The notes under the pieces are model-generated. The model worked only from the letters and a program-made list of their open reading frames with translations, ran no database searches and had not been told where the DNA came from. Shown piece after piece: positions 25,751-33,700 of a stretch of 64,000 nt of DNA. A program made the translations under genes and the position numbers. Source of the stretch: Hydrogenophaga sp. PBL-H3 (GTDB lineage: Bacteria > Pseudomonadota > Gammaproteobacteria > Burkholderiales > Burkholderiaceae_C); contig NZ_CP044972.1 of NCBI RefSeq assembly GCF_010104355.1, positions 558,001 through 622,000 of the forward strand, written 5' to 3'. Position 1 is the first letter of the stretch. Every line of letters begins with the position of its first letter.

Positions 25751-26428
25751 TCAGGCCTTCGGTGCGCCGGCCTGCAGGCCGGGGGCGGCGCGCGCGAATG
25801 CGTCGAGCTGCTCGCAGGCCGCCATGATGCGTTGCACGTTGGGGATGTCGGGTACCTCGATCTTGAAGAGGCGCGTCATGACCACGATGCTGGCCAGGCA
25901 GATGTCGGCCACCGTGGGCGTGTGGCCGTGGCAGAAGGTGCCGGTCCCGGGTTCGCTGGCCAGGCGTTGCTCCAGCGCCTGCAGGCCGGTGCCGAACCAC
26001 TGGATCTGCCAGGCGCGCCAGGCGGCCTCGTCAAAGCCGCCCACGCTGGTGAGGTACTTCTTCACCCGGGGCGTGATCAGCGGGTGCGTGTCGGCGGCCA
26101 GCAGGGCGGCGAGCGAGCGCACGCGGGCACGGCCATGGGCATCGGCTGGCAGCAGGGCCGGCGTGGGATGGGTTTCCTCGATGAATTCGAGGATGGCGAG
26201 CGACTGCGTGATGGGGGTGTGCGGCTGGTCGGGCGCGTGGTCGATCAGCGCCGGGATCGCCCCCATGGGATTGATCTTGAGGAAGGCCGCGCCGCGCTGC
26301 TCGCCGGCTTCCAGATTGACGTTGATCTCGTTGGGCTGCACGCCCTTGAGGTTGAACGCCACGCGCACGCGGTAGGTGGCCGAGGTGCGCCAGAAAGCGT
26401 AGAGGTCGAAGCGTGCGGTGTCCGTCAT
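25751..26428 (-). CDS. maiA: Maleylacetoacetate isomerase-like zeta-class GST
   Basis: A 225-residue glutathione transferase. The N-terminal YAFWRTSATYRVRVAFNLKG matches the zeta-class active site region. NPMGAIPALI and TQSLAILEFIEE make up the glutathione site, and the C-terminal helical domain carries PTVADICLASIV. Zeta GSTs isomerise maleylacetoacetate or maleylpyruvate in aromatic degradation. No fumarylacetoacetase or homogentisate dioxygenase is nearby, so the pathway is uncertain. It heads the minus-strand gene run. Confidence 0.82.
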   Translation of the reverse strand: MTDTARFDLYAFWRTSATYRVRVAFNLKGVQPNEINVNLEAGEQRGAAFLKINPMGAIPALIDHAPDQPHTPITQSLAILEFIEETHPTPALLPADAHGRARVRSLAALLAADTHPLITPRVKKYLTSVGGFDEAAWRAWQIQWFGTGLQALEQRLASEPGTGTFCHGHTPTVADICLASIVVMTRLFKIEVPDIPNVQRIMAACEQLDAFARAAPGLQAGAPKA

Positions 26429-26455
26429 GGGGTGTCCTGCGGGTTGGGATGAGGG

Positions 26456-26486
26456 TCGATGCACTGTAGCCGCAGTGCAGCATCGA
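26456..26486. promoter_or_regulatory. Imperfect dyad between maiA and the sorbosone-dehydrogenase gene
   Basis: TCGATG-CACTG and CAGTG-CAG-CATCGA form 11 matched pairs interrupted by a 3-nt bulge, around a 6-nt spacer. It lies in the divergent promoter region, 28 bp from the maiA start. A possible operator. Confidence 0.35.
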
Positions 26487-26626
26487 AGTCGCTTCACAGG
26501 CCTTGGTGCGACCGTTACCATGCTCACAATCGCGCCGCTTCGGAGAAGCTGGCGAGGTCGGGTGTGGCCCTTCGCCCGTGCTTCGTTGCTCAAAGTGCCT
26601 CATCAAAAATTCACAGGAGACAAGAC

Positions 26627-27856
26627 ATGAACCCCCTTCACCGCATGACTTCGGTGGCGCTTGCCATGGGCCTCGCACTGGGCGCTGGTGCCGCGCTGGC
26701 GCAGACCGCCGCTCCCGCCGCCGCGCCGGCACCCGCCTGGAAACAGGGCATGCCCGAGAGCATGGCCACCTCCACGCTGGCGCCGCTGGCCGGCAAGAAC
26801 ACGGCCACCGCAGCGGCCGACATCCCGGTCGACAAGATCAAGCTGCCACCGGGCTTCAAGGCCGAGATCTGGGCCACCGGCCTGCCTGGTGGACGCGCCA
26901 TGACGCAGGGTGACGAGGGCAAGATCTACGTGGGCACGCGTGGCCTGGGCCGCGTGTACGAGGTGTCCGACAACGGCACCTCACGCAGCGTGCGCACCGT
27001 GGTTGACAAGCTCAACCAGCCCGCCGGCGTGGCCTGGAACAAGGGCTCGCTGTACGTCATGGCCATCGACAAGGTGCTGCGCTTCGACGGCATTGCCACC
27101 AACCCCGCCGCCGTGCCGGTGGACATGACGGCCGCCTTCAACTTGCCCAAGGAGCAGCACCACAACTGGAAGTTCATCGCCTTTGGCCCGGACGGCAAGC
27201 TCTACGTGCCCTTCGGCGCGCCGTGCAACATCTGCGCGCTGCCCTCGCCCGAGTACGCCCAGATCCGCCGCTACAACCCCGACGGCTCGGGCATGGAGGT
27301 GGTGGCCACCGGCGTGCGCAACAGCGTGGGCTTTGACTGGCACCCCGGCACGCAGGAACTCTGGTTCAGCAACCACGGCCGCGACTGGCTGGGTGACGAC
27401 ACGCCCAACGACACCGTCAACCGCATGCACAAGGTCGGCCTGAACTTCGGCTTCCCCTCCTGCCACCAGGGCAACCTGCCGGACCCCGACGTGAAGAAAG
27501 ACAACGCCTGTGCCGGCGTCGAACAACCCGTGGCGCTGATGGGCCCGCACGCCGCCAGCATGGGCATGACCTTCTACACCGGCAACATGTTTCCGCCTGA
27601 GTACAAGGGCGTGTTGTTCAACGCGCGCAAGGGTTCGTGGAACCGCACCAAGAAGATCGGCTACGACATCGTGATGGTCAAGGCCAGCGCCGATGGCAAG
27701 AACAGCCAGGTGGTGCCGTTCATGACCGGCTTCATGAACGAAGCCGACCAGTCGTTCTGGGGCCGCCCGGCGTACATGCTGCAGATGAAAGACGGCTCGC
27801 TGCTGGTGTCTGACGAGCAGCTGGGCGCGATCTACCGCGTCTCGTACGCGAAATAA
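26627..27856 (+). CDS. Sorbosone-dehydrogenase-like PQQ beta-propeller protein
   Basis: A 409-residue periplasmic protein with a Sec signal (ALAMGLALGAGAALAQ) and a six-bladed beta-propeller of the sorbosone/soluble glucose dehydrogenase group. Motifs include KLPPGFKAEIWATGLPGGRA, NQPAGVAWNKGSLYV, RNSVGFDWHPGTQELWFSN and a C-terminal DGSLLVSDEQLGAIYRVSY. It probably oxidises a sugar or aldehyde using PQQ. The diheme cytochrome gene begins 3 bp after its stop and is the likely electron acceptor. A partial homologue occupies the right window edge. Confidence 0.88.
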   Translation: MNPLHRMTSVALAMGLALGAGAALAQTAAPAAAPAPAWKQGMPESMATSTLAPLAGKNTATAAADIPVDKIKLPPGFKAEIWATGLPGGRAMTQGDEGKIYVGTRGLGRVYEVSDNGTSRSVRTVVDKLNQPAGVAWNKGSLYVMAIDKVLRFDGIATNPAAVPVDMTAAFNLPKEQHHNWKFIAFGPDGKLYVPFGAPCNICALPSPEYAQIRRYNPDGSGMEVVATGVRNSVGFDWHPGTQELWFSNHGRDWLGDDTPNDTVNRMHKVGLNFGFPSCHQGNLPDPDVKKDNACAGVEQPVALMGPHAASMGMTFYTGNMFPPEYKGVLFNARKGSWNRTKKIGYDIVMVKASADGKNSQVVPFMTGFMNEADQSFWGRPAYMLQMKDGSLLVSDEQLGAIYRVSYAK

Positions 27857-27859
27857 GCC

Positions 27860-28447
27860 ATGGTGAAGATGTCACTTGCGCGGGGAGTGCCTGCACTCCT
27901 GGGGCTGGTTCTGTGGGTCGGCTCCCCGGCGTGGGCGCAAGACATCTCGGCGCGCTTGATGGCCTGCGCGGCCTGCCACGGGGCGGACGGCAACTCGCGC
28001 TTGCCCAACATCCCGTCGCTGGCCGGGCAGCCCAAGGTGTTCGTTGAAAACCAGCTCGTGATCATCCGCGAGGGGCTGCGCGAGATCCCGGCCATGAAGG
28101 GCCTGCTCGACGGTGTGAGCGACGCGGAGATCACCGCCATGGCGGTGCACTTTGCCAAGCTGCCGGCGCGCAGCGTGCCGCCACCGGGCGACCCCGAGCT
28201 CCTGGCGCAGGGCAAGGTGCTGGCCGAGGGCATGCGCTGCGGCATCTGCCACCTGCCGGACTACCGCGGGCGCGAACAGATGCCGCGACTGGCCGGGCAG
28301 CGCGAGGACTACCTGCTGTACTCGATGCAACAGTTCAAGAACAACCAGGCCATCGGGCGCGACACCATCATGGCCGCCTCGCTGTATGGCGTGTCCGACG
28401 CCGACATCAAGTCACTGGCGCATTTCCTGGCGCGCGTGGCGCCCTAG
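27860..28447 (+). CDS. Diheme cytochrome c (c4-like)
   Basis: A 195-residue exported cytochrome with a signal peptide (LLGLVLWVGSPAWAQ) and two heme motifs, CAACH (near residue 36) and CGICH (near 128), in tandem class I domains. It is the likely electron acceptor of the upstream PQQ enzyme. Its TAG stop codon coincides with the TA target of the IS630 element, so the reading frame is unaltered by the insertion. Confidence 0.9.
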   Translation: MVKMSLARGVPALLGLVLWVGSPAWAQDISARLMACAACHGADGNSRLPNIPSLAGQPKVFVENQLVIIREGLREIPAMKGLLDGVSDAEITAMAVHFAKLPARSVPPPGDPELLAQGKVLAEGMRCGICHLPDYRGREQMPRLAGQREDYLLYSMQQFKNNQAIGRDTIMAASLYGVSDADIKSLAHFLARVAP

Positions 28448-29607
28448 TGTCCTGTCCCGTTAATTCGTAGGCACAGAAACTGCATGGGATGAAGCATCCT
28501 TGGAGATGCCCTATGCCCAACGCATACACCCGTACCAATGTGGTCACGCTGACCGAGATGGAGCGTGCCGAATTGACCTCGATGGCGAGATCGCGCTCGC
28601 TGCCTGCTGCCCTTGCCTTGAGAGCGCGGATTGTGCTGGCCTGTGAAGGATCGGACATTGCGAGCACGCAGGTTGCCAAAGCGCTAGGGCTGGATCGAAA
28701 CACGGTGAACAAGTGGCGCGGTCGGTATGTGCGAGATCGCATCGCTGGTCTGTACGATGAGTTGCGCCCGGGACGGCCGCGCACGGTCGATGATGAGCGA
28801 GTCGCGCAGCTGATCACCAAGACATTGCACACCAAGCCTGCAGATGGCTCGACGCACTGGAGCACTCGGGGCTTGGCGGGCGAGACAGGCATCAGCAAGA
28901 GCACGGTGGCGCGCTACCTGCAGGCGTTCCAACTCAAGCCGCACCGTGTGGAGAGCTTCAAGTTGTCGACCGATCCCCTGTTCATCGAGAAGCTTCGCGA
29001 TGTGGTCGGGCTGTACCTGAATCCTCCTGAGAACGCGCTGGTGCTATGCGTCGATGAGAAAAGTCAGTGCCAAGCGTTGGAGCGCACTCAGCCCATGCTG
29101 CCGATGGGGTTGGGCTATGTGGAAGGCGTGACCCACGACTATGTGCGCCATGGAACGACCACGCTGTTTGCCGCGCTCAACGTGATGAATGGGCAGGTGC
29201 TGGCGCAATGCCGCCCGAGGCACCGGCACCAGGAGTTTCTGGACTTCCTGCGCACGATCGACAAGGCGGTGCCGCAGGCACTGGACGTGCACTGCATCGC
29301 CGACAACTACGCCAGCCACAAGCACCCGAAGGTGCGCGCCTGGCTCGCACAGCGGCCACGCTGGCATATGCACTTCGTGCCGACCTACTCGAGCTGGCTC
29401 AATCAGGTCGAACGCTTCTTCGCCATCATCACCGACAAGGCGATCCGTCGCGGCTCGTTCAAAAGCGTCAAGGAGCTGACGAACAAGATCAACTCATTCG
29501 TCAGTCAATACAACGAGAACTGCAAGCCCTTCACCTGGATGGCAACAGCCGACTCGATCCTCGAAAAGCTCGCCCGGCTATGCGGACGAATTAACGGGAC
29601 AGGACAC
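28447..29607 (+). mobile_element. IS630-family insertion sequence, complete
   Basis: A 1161-bp element bounded by perfect 22-bp terminal inverted repeats (28447-28468 and 29586-29607, outer end GTGTCCTGTCCCG). It is flanked by a TA duplication (28445-28446 and 29608-29609) within a CTAG target. One transposase gene fills it. Perfect ends and an intact gene suggest recent activity. Confidence 0.92.
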
Positions 29608-29610
29608 TAG
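28513..29610 (+). CDS. IS630-family transposase
   Basis: A DDE transposase of 365 residues from the ATG at 28513 (an upstream ATG at 28489 would add 8). An N-terminal helix-turn-helix (TQVAKALGLDRNTVNKWRGR) precedes the catalytic domain. The acidic triad is visible as VLCVDEKSQ, CIADNYASHK and SWLNQVERFF. The stop codon lies in the right end of the element and uses the flanking TAG. The gene appears intact. Confidence 0.93.
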   Translation: MPNAYTRTNVVTLTEMERAELTSMARSRSLPAALALRARIVLACEGSDIASTQVAKALGLDRNTVNKWRGRYVRDRIAGLYDELRPGRPRTVDDERVAQLITKTLHTKPADGSTHWSTRGLAGETGISKSTVARYLQAFQLKPHRVESFKLSTDPLFIEKLRDVVGLYLNPPENALVLCVDEKSQCQALERTQPMLPMGLGYVEGVTHDYVRHGTTTLFAALNVMNGQVLAQCRPRHRHQEFLDFLRTIDKAVPQALDVHCIADNYASHKHPKVRAWLAQRPRWHMHFVPTYSSWLNQVERFFAIITDKAIRRGSFKSVKELTNKINSFVSQYNENCKPFTWMATADSILEKLARLCGRINGTGH

Positions 29611-29720
29611 CCGCGAAGCGGCGGAGCGTGGGGGTGGGAACAGACCCGCCGCCGGGCCGCCCCAAGGCGGGGCCAGCCCCCTCGGGGGGCAGCGACCCGC
29701 GAAGCGGCTGAGCGTGGGGG
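29611..29720. repeat. GC-rich intergenic repeat, two copies
   Basis: The 24-bp unit beginning CCGCGAAGCGG and ending GAGCGTGGGGG occurs at 29611-29634 and again at 29697-29720 with one mismatch. The stretch between them holds short GC hairpins (GCCCC-rich arms near 29655-29690). This looks like the repetitive intergenic sequence found in many Comamonadaceae, possibly with a terminator role between the IS flank and the regulator gene. Confidence 0.6.
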
Positions 29721-29725
29721 CTACC

Positions 29726-30553
29726 TCAAGCCTGCGCGTCGCTCAGGGTCACCAGCAGCTGGATCACCTCGGCGCACTCTTCCTCGATGCGGGCGATGCG
29801 GTGGGACACGGCCGGTGACAGGGTCTTCTGGTCGGTGTGGCGGATCGATTCGGTCTGCTCCAGGATGGCCGACATGCGCTCGAAGAGCTCCGAGGTGATC
29901 TGGTCGGTGCCCTGTGCGACCTGGGGCTTGGGCGGGGTCGCCTGCTTCACCGGCTTCAGTGGCTTCACCGGCGTGGGTGGCAGGTTCAGCAGGGGCAAGG
30001 GTGTGGTGAACGCTTCCAGGATGTCGGTCGGTGCGAAATCGGACTCTTGGGCCGCCCGCGGGCTCTGTGGGGGGCGGCGAACATCGGCTTCGGCGGCACG
30101 CCCGGTCTTGCTGGTGAAGTCGCCACGGTCCGAAAAACTGAGCTCGATCGTCTCGACCTGCTGGTTGATCAGCTGATCGACACGCTCGCGCACTTCGGCC
30201 CGGTTGACCGGCTTGAGGAAGAAGTCCACCGCGCCAAGCTCCATCGCCCGGCGGCGAAAGCTTTCTTCGGTGTGCGAGGTCACCATGATCACCTGCGTGC
30301 CCTGCGTCCTGGGGTTTTGCAGCATGCGCTGCATCACCTCGTAGCCGTTCAGGTCGGGCATGTCGACGTCGATCAGCATCAGGTCGGGCTGGTGCGCGTC
30401 GAGTTTTTTCAGGGCGTCTTCACCGCGCACCGAGAAATACAGCTGAGCACAGTCCATCAGTGTGCGCGCAAGCACATGCACCATGGTCGGATCGTCATCG
30501 ACGATCAGCACCCGGCGGCGTTCGGGTGTGGCATTGGGGGTTGACGGGTTCAC
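29726..30553 (-). CDS. Response regulator with receiver domain and helical C-terminus
   Basis: A 275-residue protein. Receiver domain at residues 14-130: VLIVDDDPTMV, phospho-acceptor LMLIDVDMPDLNG, IMVTSHT, and the Lys in FLKPVN. A Pro/Lys-rich linker (PPTPVKPLKPVK) and a C-terminal helical region follow, with no DNA-binding domain. The GTG at 30553 is chosen because GGAGAACC precedes it; an ATG at 30601 would add 16 residues. It is divergent from the giant hybrid kinase and could be its target or an adaptor. Confidence 0.85.
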   Translation of the reverse strand: MNPSTPNATPERRRVLIVDDDPTMVHVLARTLMDCAQLYFSVRGEDALKKLDAHQPDLMLIDVDMPDLNGYEVMQRMLQNPRTQGTQVIMVTSHTEESFRRRAMELGAVDFFLKPVNRAEVRERVDQLINQQVETIELSFSDRGDFTSKTGRAAEADVRRPPQSPRAAQESDFAPTDILEAFTTPLPLLNLPPTPVKPLKPVKQATPPKPQVAQGTDQITSELFERMSAILEQTESIRHTDQKTLSPAVSHRIARIEEECAEVIQLLVTLSDAQA

Positions 30554-30754
30554 TGGTTCTCCAGTTGGTTGAGGTGCTGATGCTCCGCCTTTGAGCGGCA
30601 AGAAAAGCCCGGAAAAGCGGCACCGGCCACCCGCAAATCACCGCATCGGCGGCGTGATCGCCGCAACTGGGGGTTGCAGTGGCACTTATTCAGGGCTTTG
30701 GCCGCAGGCCGCGGCAAGACACTGGAGTGTCCTGATCCATCAGATTCCGCACCC

Positions 30755-33700
30755 ATGAACCCAGACCAGCTCACTCGCCAGAGGACCCTCGCCACCTTCA
30801 GCCTGACCGTGGCGATCGTCTGCCTGGGCCTGATCGTCAGTGGCCTGGGCGCCTGGTCCATGGCGCGCCGCACACTGGCCGATGCCCAGACCGACTTTGC
30901 GCGCAAGAGCGAACTGATCACCAACGAGATCATGCAGCGCCTGACCTCGCCGGTGTATGGCCTCAAGGGCGCGCGCGGGGCCTACGCGGCCAGTGACCGC
31001 GTTGACCGCGGCGAGTTCAAGGCTTTCGTGGAGTCGATGGAGTTGCGGCGCGAGTTTCCCGGCAACCGGGGCTTTGGCTGGGTGGATCGCGTGGAGCGCA
31101 GGAACCTGCCCGGCTACCTGCGCGAGGTGGGTGCGGGCGACACACCGGGCCTGGCCATCCGTGCCCTCAGCGAAAATGCGCGCGATGTGCTCTATGTGGT
31201 GCGCTACATCGAGCCTCTGGCGCTCAGCCCCGACGCCCCGGGCGTCGACCTGGGCAGCGACTCCCGCGCACGCCTGGCGATCGAGCGGGCGATCGACTCC
31301 GGTGAGGCCACCCTCAGTCCCCCCGTGCCCCTGACGCGCGAGGGCGAGCGTTCACCGGGCTTGTTGATGTTCGTGCCGGTCTATGCCGGGGGCGTGGCGC
31401 CGGGCACCGAGGTCGAGCGCCGGGAGCAGCTCAAGGGGGTGTTGTACGCCCCGCTGGTTGCCAGGGAACTGTTTGCCGGCATCACTGGCGTGACCGACGA
31501 CCTGATCACGGTCCAGTTGTATGGGGGCCATGCCGAGCCTTCGCTGGAGAGCTGGATCATGGGCTTTCATGCCATCCAGGGCGGCCAGGGCATTGGTCGC
31601 ACGCCCGAGCCCCGGATGCCCCAGGCGGCGGCCTATACCCAGCAGTTGCGCTTCGAGGTGTTCGGGCAGCAGTTCGTGCTGCACACCAGCAGCACGAACG
31701 CCTTCGAAGCCACACTGAACCAGCTGCCGGCCTACGTGGTGCTCGGGGTGGGCCTGCTGCTCACGCTGCTGCTGGCGTGGATGTCCACCCAGTCGGTGCG
31801 TGCGCGGCTGAGGGCCGAGGCGCTGGCGCGCTCGATGACGATCAACCTCGAACGCCTGGCGGTGGTGGCACGGCGGACATCCAACGCGGTGGTGATCACC
31901 GACACGACGCGCCGCATCACCTGGGTCAACGACGGCTTCGAGCGCATCACCGGTTACAGCATGGGTGAGGTGGTGGGGCGCCGACCCGGCGAATTCGTGC
32001 AGTTCGAAGGGACCGACGTGCTGCAGCTGGCCCGCATCAGGGACACCCTGAACGCGGAGCTGCCCTTCCATGGTGAGCTGCTCAACCGCAGCAAGTCCGG
32101 CCGGGAATACTGGATCGAGCTGGAAATCCAGCCCCTGAAATCCGAGTCGGGTGAATTCATGGGCTTCATGGCGATCCAGAACGACGTCACCGAACGCCGC
32201 CAGAGTGCAGAGGCATTGCAGGCGAGCCAGGCGCTCCTGGACCGCACCGGGCGCATCGGAGGCGTGGGTGGCTGGTCGATGGACCTGGCCACCCGGGAGA
32301 TCCGCTGGACGGACCAGACCTGCCGCATCCACGACTGCGAGCCCGGGCGCCAGCCCACGCTGAAGGAGGCCTTGTCGTTTTACCCGGCCCGGGCGCGGGT
32401 CGAGATTGAAGCCGGCTTCAAGCAGGCACTGGAAACCGGGCTGGCGTTCGACTTCGAACTGCCGCTGGTCACCGCCGTGGGTCGGGCGATCTGGGTGCGC
32501 GTGGTGGGGCAGCTCGATGTGCGTGACGGCGTGGCGCGCAGCCTGGTCGGCGCGATGCAGGACATCACCGCCGCCAAGCATCTGTCGGAAGCCATGGAGC
32601 GCAGCAACGAACTGCTCACCCAAGTCATCGAAAGCCTGCCGTGCGCGCTCAGCGTGATCGACGCCGACGGCCGCCTGCAGGTGGCCAACACCGAGTTTGG
32701 CCGCCTCTTTGGCCTGCCTGCCCACCTGTGCCAGCCTGGCGTGAGCCGGTTCGAGGACATCGTGCGTTTCAATGTGGAGCGGGGCGACTTCGGCCCCGGC
32801 GACGTTGAACAGCAGATACGTGAATTGGTTCATGCGGCGCAGACAACGGGTCGCAATCAGCTCACCGAACGCACCCTGCCGGGCGGGGAGGTGATCGAAC
32901 TGCGACGGGGCCAGATGAGCCAGGGCGGCTTCGTGAGCACCTACGCGGACATCTCCGCGCGCCGCGAAGCCGAGGCGCAAGCCCGCCGCTCCAACGAGCT
33001 CATGTCCAGCGCGCTCGAAGTCACCGGCGCCGGCGTGGTGATCTTCGACGCGGACGACGAACTGGTGTTCTGCAACGACCGCTACCGCGAGCTCTACCAC
33101 GAGATCAACGACCTGCTCAAACCGGGCGTGAAGTTCGAGACCGTCGTGCGCGCCAGCCTGGCGCTGCACGAGCCGCCCGCGGCGCGCGGGCGCAACGAGG
33201 AGTGGGTCGCGCAGCGGGTGCGCGACCACCGCCATGGCGGCGACTGGGAGCGCGGCATTCCCGACGGGCGCACGCTGCGGGTGGTGGAACGCGCCATGCC
33301 CGATGGCCACGTGGTGAGCTTCCGTTTCGACATCACCCAGGTCATCCAGGCGGCCCAGGCCGCCGAGGCGGCCTCGCAGGCCAAGAGCCAGTTCCTGGCC
33401 AACATGAGCCACGAGATCCGCACACCGATGAACGCCATCCTGGGCATGCTCTCGCTGCTCCAGCGAACCGGGCTCACGCCTCGCCAGCTCGACTACACCA
33501 GCAAGACCGAAAACGCGGCGCGCTCGTTGCTTGGCCTGCTCAACGACATCCTGGATTTCTCCAAGGTCGAGGCCGGCAAGCTCACGCTCGACCCCCATCC
33601 GTTCGAGGTCGATCGCCTGTTCCGCGAGCTGGCGGTGGTGCTCTCGGCCAGCGTGGGGGAGAAGGAAATCGAGGTGTTGTTCGACATCGACCCGGCCGTG

